DNA from: Ptychodera flava
Lineage: Eukaryota; Hemichordata; Enteropneusta; Ptychoderidae
NCBI RefSeq assembly: GCF_041260155.1
Contig: NC_091931.1
Span: forward strand, 47,687,433 to 47,751,432
DNA: 64,000 nucleotides
Reading direction: 5' to 3'
Shown here: positions 1 to 11,288 of the stretch, in pieces
Layout of the letters: each line of letters opens with the position of its first letter
Position numbering within the stretch: the stretch's first letter is position 1
Program-made: the position numbers and the translations under genes
Notes under the pieces: model-generated
Database searches by the model: none
What the model was told of the DNA's origin: nothing
The model's input: only the letters and a program-made list of their open reading frames with translations

Positions 1-15
1 AACTGGGTCTTAAAG

Positions 16-237
16 TGTTGGTGATGAGGCAGCTGAATTAACTTTACAGACTGTAAATCAACAGATGACTGATAATATGAAAATACTTCAACATGGTACA
101 GTTCTCATTAGATGTGTAAAGTTAGCTACTGGAGATGAATTTGACGATTTGGTTGGATATTATGCTATGAAAACAGATAACAGAACAACTTGTGATATTA
201 TCATAAGTATTGATAAAGATCGGGGAGGGAAATGAGT
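16..237 (+). CDS. Unidentified partial ORF at the window edge
   Basis: The frame is open from a TAA at 13-15 to TGA at 235-237, with the first ATG at 64. The composition looks protein-like (segments such as VLIRCVKLATGDEF and LVGYYAMKTDN). I do not recognise a family. It could be the last exon of a gene starting left of the window or a remnant of a mobile element. No convincing splice acceptor was established. Confidence 0.3.
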
Positions 238-519
238 ATTGAATGTTTTGTTGGTGGGAATAGAATAGAGAACGACTTAGGAACTACATTTTTGTACGTA
301 GAGATAAAAGAGTGAACACTTTAGATATCAGTACCATTCATATGAAACGACTCATTTTGTTTGAAGTAATGGTCTTCCGACATATTTTAAGTTCAGAGGA
401 AATTACTAAAATTTTATCTATCGGGTGAACAAGTTCGTACCGATAGGAACTTCGTGTTCAACATCAGCTAGACTCCGCGACCGGCCGGCCGGACTGACAA
501 CACAGGTAAAAAAAAGCTC

Positions 520-690
520 CTTTATATAGGCTAGTTTGATGGTGATGACTCACACGGAATTTCCCGTACATGTATAAACATGCTCAGCAGGGAATTTCCC
601 GCTTAGTTCAGGCTGCGTCAAACCCTGCTGCGCGTGCGTGAGTTCGTATATAGGTCAGGGTCACACTTTAGTTACATGGATGGTTAATTT
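520..690 (+). promoter_or_regulatory. Promoter-like cluster: AP-1 site, two kappaB sites, TATA
   Basis: TGACTCA at 546-552 matches the AP-1 consensus. GGAATTTCCC occurs at 556-565 and again, as palindromic GGGAATTTCCC, at 590-600, matching Rel/NF-kappaB sites. TATA-like stretches lie near 521-527 and 643-649. The order enhancer motifs then TATA suggests plus-strand initiation near 675. No gene downstream could be tied to it; it may be a retroelement promoter. A GGCCGGCCGG palindrome lies at 482-491. Confidence 0.35.
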
Positions 691-1011
691 TTCCTTCGCT
701 TCATGTAGATAAATGAATAAAATGTGGTGTAAAATTCTTACTTAATCACAGTTGACCACCTTTTCTTTACTACTTAGGTGATTAATAATCTGACCTTGCT
801 AGATTTAGCAGCAAAGTTAACTGTCTATACAGATGACACTTTTTGTGAATATATCTATGTTATCCTGCATCTTGTGAATGTAACGCTGATGTTTAAAGAT
901 CTGTATACTACAATTTCTTTGAGATTCGCTCATGGTTACTTCAGTGCAAAAACTTTTTGTACAATATGGTGTATGTTGCCTGATTAGCAAAGACAATCTG
1001 ACCAATGTTCA

Positions 1012-1215
1012 TTGAGATTTTCACCAAGTTTACAACACTTTTGTTGCTTATTAGTTTGTTATAGCGCTGACTTCGATCGTCTTACGAGTAGGATACCAGA
1101 GATCGACCAGAGTAGTGGCTTGTGGATGACAAATGGCAATCTTTATTTCTTCGATAAAGATGCTTACAGAAGAGCCACTGATGTTAAAAGGCTACTCTAT
1201 CAACTTAACACCTAA
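1012..1215 (+). CDS. Unidentified ORF, possibly an exon or retroelement remnant
   Basis: The second half of this 67-codon frame looks coding, with segments such as PEIDQSSGLWMTNGNLYFFD and DAYRRATDVKRLLYQL ending at TAA. The first part is low quality, so the true start is probably internal or a splice acceptor. No family recognised. It may belong to the same decayed unit as the ORF at the window start. Confidence 0.3.
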   Translation: MRFSPSLQHFCCLLVCYSADFDRLTSRIPEIDQSSGLWMTNGNLYFFDKDAYRRATDVKRLLYQLNT

Positions 1216-1861
1216 CTATATAACTCCTTAACTTAATTATACATGGAAATGCGATTCAACCCATTACAATAATTCAAGGTAAAACTTAATTTGAACAAAC
1301 AACTATAAAAACAATGAGCGGGTAATGAATTACAAATCTTAATCAGTGGAACTGTTTCATAAGTCACTCTTCCGGAGAACTCTCGTAAATTAATTAGACA
1401 CTGGCGAAAACAACATATTATTATTAGAAACGTCTACCCTTAAACTTTCAACTTGTTTATTCAAACATCCGTTTATGCTGACATCATCCTATACGAACAT
1501 CTGCTCAACTAACTTTTGTCGTTTCAACAATTAAGAGTATGCGTGAATTAGATGACACTTATATGCAAAATTACCATCAACTTGTGTTGTTTGTCACAGT
1601 ACCCAATTAACACATAACTGTTAGATTTCATGAAGTCTAGTTACGTAAAATTCACAGAGTAGGTTCACGTAAACGGTTACACACTGAACTCTGTACTATA
1701 CTGAAAGTTTTAACTTCGTACCACACTGAAAGTTTTCTAAGAAACAAATTTCCTTCGTAACACTCCCTTCCTCTAAGACAATTCGTCCTCGTATTGCAAA
1801 AAGAATTATCCACTAAAATTTTAATAACTCTACCAAGATTTAACAATAACAACAACAACTA

Positions 1862-1907
<46 letters not shown>

Positions 1908-1956
1908 TTTCTATATCTTCTTCTATCCCATCACAATAAAACTTACATATCAATAA
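1216..1956. other. Non-coding stretch with an AAT microsatellite
   Basis: No credible ORF. An (AAT)n tract occupies 1861-1907, just before the insertion of the 2.67-kb element. Confidence 0.6.
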
Positions 1957-4627
1957 GGGACTGGACATAAATTACAGGGGGGGTGGGCCGGTGTTTTTTG
2001 GGGTGGGTTGCCATTTTTCGCGCAAGCATTTTTGAAGGGTCATAAAATTTTGTGCAAGCCTATGGGGGAGGGTCACCTTTTTTCATGCATCAAAGCTGAA
2101 ATTGCATGTGCACGTTATGGAATACTGAAAAAAGAAAAAATACCTCCTGGCACTTTCATTTTCTGCCATTACCATTTTCGGCGCGCCCTTTGGGCGCAAA
2201 TTTCAGGTATAATAAACAATGTATTGATGATCCAAGCAGCCACATTGATTTAAGTTGTCATGATTTCTACTTATTCAACACTATTGTGCATAACTGTCCC
2301 CTATAATGACTCTTTCAATAACAATGTGGGAGATTACTTATTTGACATCATTCTCCCATTGACAATACATTGGGTATAGGTCGGTGTCAAACGTTCATGT
2401 CGCTGTATGTACATTTTTTAATTATTGAGGACATTGACAGAATACAAACTGTTCAGAATAGTGCATAGTGTCATCAATAACAACTGGAAGCTTCAGGTCG
2501 AACAACGTTTTAATAACAATTTAGGATCAGATAACCTATGAGCTATTTGTGGTTTCCTCATAGCCTACAATGTATAGTGAATCACATTTTGGTGAAATTC
2601 CAAAATCAAATTTCTTGCACAACCATTGACTTGAAACTACTCTAGTCTAATCATGAATATTAATACTAATAATTAGGTGTACATAAATGCACAGGTTTAC
2701 CAAGTTTTGTATTGGAAAAAAATTATTCATAGTTTCATCATAGACTGCCATGTATAGTGAATGGACATTTCAGTGAAATTCCAAAATCAAATTTCTTGCA
2801 CACCCATTGACTTGAAACTACTCTAGTCTAATCATGAACATTAATACCAATAATCAAGTGTACATAAATGCACAGATTTTCCTATTTTTGTATTGGAAAA
2901 AAATTATTCATAGTTTCATCATAGACTGCCATGTATAGTAAATTGACATTTAAGTGATATGCCAAAATCAAATTTCTTGCACAACCATTGACTTGAAACC
3001 ACTCTAGTCTAATCATGAATATTAATACTAATAATTAGGTGTACATAAATGCACAGGTTTACCAAGTTTTGTATTGGAAAAAAATTATTCATAGTTTCAT
3101 CATAGACTGCCATGTATAGTGAATGGACATTTCAGTGAAATTCCAAAATCAAATTTCTTGCACACCCATTGTCTTGAAACTACTCTAGTCTAATCATGAA
3201 CATTAATACCAATAATCAAGTGTACATAAATGCACAGATTTTCCTATTTTTGTATTGGAAAAAAATTATTCATAGTTTCATCATAGACTGCCATATATAG
3301 TAAGTCGACATTTAAGTGATGTGCCAAATCAAATTTCTTGCACAACCATTGACTTGAAACCACTCTAGTCTAATCATGAACATTAGTACCAATAATTGAG
3401 TGTACATAGATGCACAGATTTACCTATTTTGTATTGGAAAAAAATTTATTCATAGGGTTTCACCATAGACTGCCATGTATAGTGAATCAACATTTCGGTG
3501 AAATTCCAAAATCAAATTTCTTGCACACACATGGACTTGTAACCACTCTAGTCTAATCAAGAACATAAATATCAATAATCAAGCATACATAAATACACAG
3601 ATTTGCCAAGTTTTGTATTTAAAAAAAATTATTCATAGTTTCTTCATAGACTACAATGTATAATGGATCCACATTTCACTGAGCGAAATTCCAAAAACAA
3701 AGTTATTGTACACAGATGCATGTGTTACCACCCTCTTCTAATCAAGCAAATTATGTCAATTATTCAGGGTCATATATACACAAATAGTGCATATTTTTAA
3801 TTCTGAAAATTTTTTTTTACAGTTTTGTCATAGACTCCCATGTAAAGTGGATCAACATTTTATGCGAAATTCCAAAAACAAAGTTATTGTACACAGATGC
3901 ACATTTTACCACCCTCTTCTAATCAAGCACAATTATGTCAATTATTCAGGGTCCATATATGCACAAATAGTGCAAATTTTTAATTCTGAAAATCTTTCGA
4001 CAGTTTTGTCATAGACTCCCATGTATAGTTTTGTCATACTGACTCCCATGTATAGTGAATCAACATTTTGACAGAAATTCCAAATCAAATATCTTGTTCA
4101 CATGTGCACTTGTAAACAACCCATGCTAATCAAGTATATCTATATCAGTATTAAACATCTGTATATGAACAGATATAGCTAGTTTTATACTGGAAAATAC
4201 ACGTTCATAGTTTTCTTATAGTCGACTACATGTATAGTGAATCAACATTATCGATAAAATCTAAAAAATTACATTTTTTGTACAGGCATGCACTTTTACC
4301 TGCCACTTCAAGCAAAGTACATTTACATGAATAACACACATATGATTTGATATTTTTTGACAACGCGTTATATTGGCCACATTTTGCATTCCTTTCGGGG
4401 GGGGGGGGGCGACTTAAAAAGTATTGCAAGTAAGAAGGGGTCTTTAACACATTGCAGGTTTTTTTGGGGGGTATTGAGTAACAGGGGAGGGTCACTTATT
4501 TTCATGCACGGATAAGGGGGAGGGTCACTAATTTTTGTGCATGAACTTTTGAAGGGTCACTATTTTTTACGCAGCGGTTTTTCGAAAAACACCGGCCCAC
4601 CCCCCCCTGTAATTTATGTCCAGTCCC
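1957..4627. mobile_element. 2.67-kb non-autonomous DNA transposon, TAA duplication
   Basis: The left end GGGACTGGACATAAATTACA and its reverse complement at the right end form inverted termini that continue through a G/C run and an ACCGGCCC-type stretch, about 45 bp in all. The element is flanked by TAA at 1954-1956 and 4628-4630. Just inside both ends are GGGTCAC motifs beside G runs. The centre is a tandem array. No transposase ORF is present. A 3-bp TAA/TTA duplication with GG-starting termini is typical of PIF/Harbinger elements; that assignment is inference. Confidence 0.8.
2550..4230. repeat. Tandem array, about 182-bp unit, about nine copies
   Basis: Recurrent blocks carry TCATAGACTGCCATGTATAG, CAAATTTCTTGCACA, CTCTAGTCTAATCATGAA and TTGTATTGGAAAAAAATTA in the same order. 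Unit starts lie near 2552, 2735, 2916, 3099, 3281, 3463, 3643, 3825 and 4007. Copies diverge most toward the right. Entirely inside the TAA-flanked element. Confidence 0.85.
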
Positions 4628-4987
4628 TAATAACAATAAATCTTGTTAAACTCTATAAATCTCACTTACATATAACTAAAAATAATTGCACTTACATTAT
4701 TCCATCACCGACAATCTTGTCAAGAATAACACAAAAAAATCTGTATACTAAATAAAACAATCAAATTACTTATAGGGCGCCTAAATAAACTAATACTTAT
4801 CAATGTTACTTCGCAATTCTTCTAACACTTTTTATTGACTCCAAACTTTCCAAGAAAACTGGAATTTTAAGGAGGGGTACCGAATTGATCGACGGCCTCC
4901 TCTACAAATTCTGGATTTGGAGATTCTTTCGACTCCTCAATTTCAGTGAGAGGAATCTCTTCACCGACAAAGTGAACACGTTTCCTT

Positions 4988-5236
4988 TTATGTCGCCTGA
5001 GCATGCATATCTTGCGATAAAAGTACATTATCGTTGGGCATGCCTTCGAGTACCAAAACAGATGTCAATTCTTTCGATTCTGAGATTTCCTTAATATCAG
5101 GACTTAGAGAATCTTTCCTATATTGTAATTGCATCTTTTGATACTGTTTTGGAATATTACGATATTCGTGTTCCTCTTCAATCATTTTGCTTTCCTTTTG
5201 TTGCAGGCACAGCAGCACACAAAAAGGGAAATTCAA
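4988..5236 (-). pseudogene. Lysine/glutamate-rich ORF of unknown origin
   Basis: An 82-codon minus frame with a charged stretch (KESKMIEEEHEYRNIPKQYQ) and an acidic tail. It lies downstream of the membrane-segment ORF at 5350-5575 on the same strand and may be part of the same decayed element. No family recognised. Confidence 0.2.
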
Positions 5237-5349
5237 AGCGCTTACATAATTTCAATAATTCGTACAAAAGAAATAAAAGTAGAACAACAACTACCATAGT
5301 GAGAAAAGAGTCTGTACTGAAACTTGGAGAAATACTTTGACTAAAAACT

Positions 5350-5575
5350 TCAGTAGAATTCTGAGGCGTGTCTGTTGTGGTGAGCTGCCAAAATAGCTTG
5401 ATTTGGACTCAATTGACCCTGAACAGCATTTACAGCCTTAGAAACTACAATTGTGCATCGCAGATTTTTCATCTTAAGAATTATATAAATTTGAATTAAT
5501 AAAGATAATATGGTGATTATGCCTATGGGTATGATTAGTTGAGTAGAAAAGGAAATAGAAAAAATATCGTCCCAA
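5350..5575 (-). pseudogene. Membrane-anchor ORF fused to the LINE remnant
   Basis: The minus frame runs on from the LINE-derived segment into a hydrophobic stretch (LIIPIGIITILSLLIQIYII) followed by a basic LKMKNLR segment and a tail of about 35 residues ending at TAG. One hydrophobic helix plus a short cytoplasmic tail resembles the C-terminus of an envelope-type glycoprotein, but there is no upstream ectodomain, so this is only suggestive. The switch from LINE-like sequence near 5575 marks a junction between two elements. Confidence 0.3.
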
Positions 5576-6790
5576 TCAACCTTCTCAGACGGGGTTGCAT
5601 CCGATAAGGGATCAACACGAGTGCCCGACCCTAATAACTTCGATACGGCGTGAAACAGACGTCTCGAATCAGAGGTACTGTCCTCAATCATGCCCGTGTA
5701 GAAGTTCGTTTTTGCATCATCAATCATAGAATTCACATTATCACGCTGATTCACAAACATCTGACGGGTACCATAAGTCCAGAATCTCTCCACAATTTTT
5801 CATATCGTCTCCGTACTTGCTTCGCAGCCCTGATGTCATCATTATACCATGAAGCCTCAATTGTATGATTGATAACACGGGTCTTCACTGGCGCATGTTT
5901 GTCAACAATGCTCTTCATGGACGTTGTGCATTCAGACACAAGGTGATTAAGGTCATCAATTGATGCTGTATCCGAGACAAATCGATCGATGTCGGCTGTC
6001 AGGTTATCAAGTTTTATTTTCCGAATGTGACGATACAATATGTCTTTGCCACTTACTCTGGTTGGTCTTGATAAATTGATGACGAAGAATACTGGATAGT
6101 GATCGGGAAAACACATGTCTATAGTACATTTGTCAACAGGTCAGCATCGATAGAGCGAGCAATGATCACGTCCAGTGTATGGCCTTTGCGATGTGTTGTG
6201 CCATTGACCAGCTGGACGAGGTCGAATGAATTAAGTAGATCAAGGAAACGCTTACCCTCTGAGGACGATGGGTCATCCAGGTGCATATTCAAATCACCAC
6301 ACAGAATGAATCGGTTGAACTGGATTTCATGAAGGAAGGATTCAAATTCCTCCATAAACATCGCAAAAGAGCAAACCATTCTTTTTGGATGGAGGTGGAC
6401 GATAGATTATATGCACCATAACACAATCCGATATGATACGTAACTCAACAGACAAAGCTTCAAAGGATTTAGCAAGTGTAGCTGTTTGGTTTCTCATTGA
6501 AACACCAATACCATCCTTGTAGATAATGGCTGTACCTCCGCCACGACCTTGCCTCGACTTCTCCTGTATTTTATAAGCGGGAGGCAAGATCTCGGCTATG
6601 ACCGGAGCATCACGGCAATCTCCACTAGCCAGGTCTCAGTTAGCATCAAAATGTCAAGATTGTGAGAGATAATAAAATCATGAACTAGGGTAGTTTTTTG
6701 TTGATGGAACACGGATTTAATAAGCAGGCTGTAATGTTAACGTTCTTGTGGCTTTGAGAAGGAAATTTGTTGCACAACTGAACGTTAATC
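5576..6790 (-). mobile_element. CR1/L2-type LINE, endonuclease region only
   Basis: Minus-strand frames read through the APE-type endonuclease of a non-LTR retrotransposon. GRGGGTAIIYKDG and VHIIYRPPPS appear at 6400-6590, CGDLNMHLDDP near 6290, TLDVIIA near 6165 and DHYPVFFVI near 6090. A linker with SWYNDDIRAAKQVRRRYEKL follows at 5800-5870. Frames change near 6120, 6360 and 5780, so the copy is dead. The reverse-transcriptase part is absent: sequence changes character at about 5575. LINE copies usually lose the 5' end, so a missing 3' half implies later rearrangement. Confidence 0.75.
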
Positions 6791-9700
6791 AAGTTCTGAT
6801 AACATACAGTTCTCTGCGGATATCGACTGATAGATGATCTCGATGTCAAATGAACAGGAATGTAACGATTTGTACCAGCAGTTGTACCACGTCTTGTTGA
6901 CCGTGATTTACATATGTTAGAGAGATTTTACTTTGTGCCATACGCTAGAGTCAAGTCTTCTTGATGGTAATCAGCATTCCCAGCTTTTCTTATATATGCT
7001 AAAGAGTGAAAGTCTTGTGTAAAGTAGGGGACGCATTCTTGCCTTGTAAACAATCCAAAAAAGTCGACCAGCTGTATACCCAAACCCGAGTCTTCAATAG
7101 AAGCTTGCTTGGTGTGATGGTTCGTAGAACGTAAAAAAGCACGGAAAATGGATCCAAATTACGACGAAAACACAACAAAACAGAGCGGAGGACAGTCCTG
7201 TACTTTAAAAATCCACCAGAGGAAACTGGAGCGATACAACGTTAAAATAGACATAAAAATGCAATGAAGAGCCGTTTTTTTGGGCGATTCACAGTCCCTC
7301 GGGGTACAGACGTATGCTGTTGCCCTTATTGCCAGTCACTATGTGTATACTGTCTCATGGCAATGTCAAATACGTGACACAGCGAAGGAGAAAAAGACAT
7401 TGTTACCAAACCAGTACTACCGTAAAACCAAGACACCAAAGGTTGGCAATATTCTTCTTAGGCATATATATATTTGTCAAACGTCTTAAAATAAAATAAA
7501 CCACAGCAAGGAGAAACCTTTGCTTAGACCAAGACACCCCTACCCCTGTCCCTACCCATGGGGACGGACATTTCTGCAAACACCTATGATAAAATTGACG
7601 ATTATAAATAATTGAATGCCAGAAGCACAGCATGTGGGTATATATTTCACAGCAATTTTAAATGTTTTCCACAATAAAACGTGACAAATCAAGCTTGCTA
7701 ACCCTAGTTCACTGTATCTCTGATAAATTTTGAAATTACTCAGATGCTGTATGCATTAAGGAACTCACCCATACGAACTCGCGTTGTATGTTTCAGATTG
7801 ACGCTATAAAGTTTCTTTTATACGTGTCTCCAATTCTTAAATATACGAAAGGCAACGTCCATGGAATATTTAAAGGATAGCAGCAGTCTCAGTAGTCCGG
7901 TAGTCTTTCAACATGTCTCATGTTCTCCTGAAATTTTCAAAACAAACTAATAACATCTTATTCAACACTTCCGTAGGTTCCTTCGTAGTCCATATGGCTA
8001 CAGAATGTCCCAAATGATTTTTCCATTATTATTTGACTGTACGATAAAGATATAGATTATCCCAATGACTCAAGGTCGATAATTTTTTTATCATTTCTGT
8101 TAAGAGATGTCATTTTCGCTGTCGGTAGCTATTGACTGACATGGCACATACAAATATCAGAGAAACGAAAACAATCTCGATAATTTTGTACTTTTTATGA
8201 TCCCCAGTAAGTTTACTCTCTTGGGCCAATTGAAGTCTAGTATAATGCCATCGTAACACTATTGTGATATCAATGTAAATAGAACGAACTGTATATTGTC
8301 CTTTCTGACATTCATATTATGCGCTATTTCTCATCACAGCTGTCATCAAACAGCTGTAATATTTGACACTGTTTTCATCAGTTTTGTTTTAGAGAATATA
8401 ACATTCCTTATTCTTGTCCTTAAATCTCGTTTAATTCTGTAATCATGCCAATACATGCTATATGGAATGTTACCGATAACATAATTAATTCTAGCCTGGA
8501 CTAAAGTTCAGTTTGTAACAATTAAGATTGGCTATTGCACATATACACTCAGTGTTCACAAGATGAATAGATGAAATGTCAACATAATTTTGTGAATAGA
8601 ACAACAAAACGTATATCACAAACAGAATAGAAATAGTCCCATGAATTCAAAATTTATAGCTAATGGGGCTTGAACAGATCTGCAAAATTTAACAACTCAA
8701 AACGCTTCTTTACTAGATTGATTGTTCTGATTTACTCGGAATTTGCGACGTGATCTCCACATTCGCCGTATCAACAACATTTTCGAACGAAGGACAGAAT
8801 TATGCTAAATGTTCTTGTATATATTTTGATAGGGGCATCAAGATCCAGAGTGTTACGGGTAAATTTTTGGATATTTTCCTTTCTTCTTGCCATTGTTTTT
8901 TTACCTATGTTTGACATGGATACAAAATAGTGATCATGATATAATCACTTGAGATTCTGAAAAAGTGTGGTACAATCTTACTAACTAGTGATGTGTTTGT
9001 CCAATTCGTAGCTTTATCATGTTGCTTCTCGCTGTCAATATCGACGAAAATGTGTAGGGTTCAATTTTATGAAAATTGGAATGGCCTTGCCTACATTTTC
9101 GAATACAATGCACAACAACCAAGATGTTGTCACCTGTAGTTGTAGATCGGTAAATACAAAGTACCCTAGGTACGATTTTACGTAAGTTGTTGGTCTAGTG
9201 ATGCCACCAGAATAAATGAGACAACCGTTGAGACGAAAGAATAGACAGACAGGAATTATTTTATTAATAATTCAAAACATTTCCGAATAGAATTTTACAC
9301 TCGTGCAAAAGATTACATATGTTCTTCGATTACATGTAGGCCTCGGTGGACAGGAGAATAATGTGATACCTTGCAGCGATCAACAGAGATTGTAAGAAGT
9401 AAGCATGCGCATGTCGTAATTGTAAAAAATCTGGCAGAAACACCAATCGCCGTTCGTCTGCCCTTAAGGTTATAAGCTTTCAGACGTGTTAGAAACATTC
9501 CTTATAGGAATATAGGATAAATTGCAATGTATCGTTTGCAATTTCTCTACCCTTTAAAGGAAAAAAAATCTACTTAATTTTTCTCGGCACTTATTTATTT
9601 TGCAAGAACAGAAACAAAAAAACTGGGGCACATTATATTTCTTAGGAATCGCAAAATATTCCTGAAAGGCGTATTGATTAAATTCCCACGCAAATTTTAA

Positions 9701-10300
9701 AGGAAGTGAATACAAAAACAGAACTATTTTAATACACTCCATATCCTTACTCTATGCATATTTGTTTGACTGAAGGTTGTTCATGAATACATTTTGAGTA
9801 GGTTATGACAGAGTATATCAAACCATCATAAGCTACATTGTTCAGCTATTTCAATTGATGTGAATTCTCGCTCATTTATCTGGTCTAAAGTAACGTTTCC
9901 ATGTATATGTACTTTAGTGAAACGCAGATCCAAGCGCAATATTTCTCCCCTTTCTTTCTTCAAATGTTGATCGCCCGACTCGCAGCAGCACATCCAAATA
10001 AGAAAAAATCCAAATTGATAATCAGGTGTTTGCGGTGTTTTTGGAAGACAAAGTTTAGCAAGTGAAAGTATTGCATGATTCATCTAGGTAATATAAATTT
10101 CACATAAAATTGTTCCGAAACGCCTACTTTTTGTTGTAGTATTTGGAACAGATAAATGTCACACTTACACACATGACCGACTAAATCTAAGACATCAGGT
10201 TCACCTAATCTCATTACTTTGTCGATGTTAAAACGACTGATTACATAAAGCTACACATAATAGTGTAATAAAAAGAAAAACAACAAACTCCATAGAATAA
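6791..10300. other. Long non-coding stretch
   Basis: Only short, low-quality frames occur on either strand. No domain, terminal repeat or RNA gene was recognised. AT-rich throughout. Confidence 0.5.
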
Positions 10301-10359
10301 AAAATGGAAGAAAAGGAGCAGCAAAAAGGTGCAAAAAATGACGTGAATCCTCAATTTAA

Positions 10360-10362
<3 letters not shown>

Positions 10363-10436
<74 letters not shown>
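10363..10436. repeat. (TA)n microsatellite
   Basis: An uninterrupted TA dinucleotide tract. The frames of alternating Ile and Tyr across it are artefacts. Confidence 0.95.
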
Positions 10437-10439
<3 letters not shown>

Positions 10440-10596
10440 CGAAAATGGTCTGCTTGTCAATGCAGGCAAAGAATAGTGCTCAAAGCAATCCTGCAGAGCG
10501 GTAATGCTGAGAATCTAGGAACTTGTAGTTGTCGCTCTACAGGCTGTTTCATGCGCTAAGAAATCATCAGGAGTGAGGATTGGCGGGAATGGGACG

Positions 10597-10600
<4 letters not shown>

Positions 10601-10688
<88 letters not shown>

Positions 10689-10692
10689 TATA
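10601..10692. repeat. (TA)n microsatellite
   Basis: A second long TA tract about 170 bp from the first, followed by a short CACCACCACC run. Confidence 0.95.
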
Positions 10693-11083
10693 CACCACCA
10701 CCACCAATTACAATGCAAGCTTTCAAAATTACTCTTACGCATAAAAGCAAGATTGGAGACTTCAAACCCTTTAAAGACTCCAACACCCTTTTGAGTCTTA
10801 AATCTTGCTTTTACGGTTGTAAACGCATCGAAATTAAAAACACTGAAGCCTAATTATTCGCTCAAATTATCATGAGGGGATTTTAAAACTTTTGCTTTTA
10901 AAATCAAGAATAAAAACAGGGATTACCGTGCAAAATCTGGTGATAAAGAAAAAAATACCCAATATTCCCGACATTTAAAATACAAAGTACCCGCCATCCC
11001 TATGTAAAATCTATGGGTGAAAATAATAACAGTCCGTTTTCATTCATTTACAAATTTCATACTTCATCTTCTCGAATATTTGT

Positions 11084-11288
11084 CTACTCCAATTTGATTA
11101 ACAGTCCAGAAACCATTACACAACCTCTACGTTTAGTGAACCACTCAAGTTCCTGGTTGCTGAATTTTGGATCAATTTCTGATTTGGCACCGATGGTTTC
11201 AGGACCAACTGAGTAGCTGTTCGGTTTAATCCACACCTGAAAAGCCACTCTTGCCGAATATGTTTTCTTTGTAACATCATCTTCAAAC
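11084..11288 (-). CDS. Neuralized/ARM gene, terminal exon
   Basis: Acceptor TTCCAG precedes 11288; the stop is TAG at 11084-11086. It encodes 68 residues including YSARVAFQVWIKPNSYSVG, PETIGA, IDPKFSNQELEWFTK and a C-terminal SGLLIKLE. The single leading base completes the split codon from the previous exon. A glutamate that could serve a catalytic H-Y-E triad would be in ELEWF (first E at 11150-11152) or PETIGA. Confidence 0.85.

Noticed and set aside
4381..4410. Poly-G runs as possible assembly gaps
   Set aside because: The runs recur at the same relative place in three elements next to inverted termini, so they are probably real, although run lengths may be unreliable.
10304..10794. Several ORFs of alternating Ile and Tyr
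   Set aside because: They are translations of (TA)n tracts on both strands.
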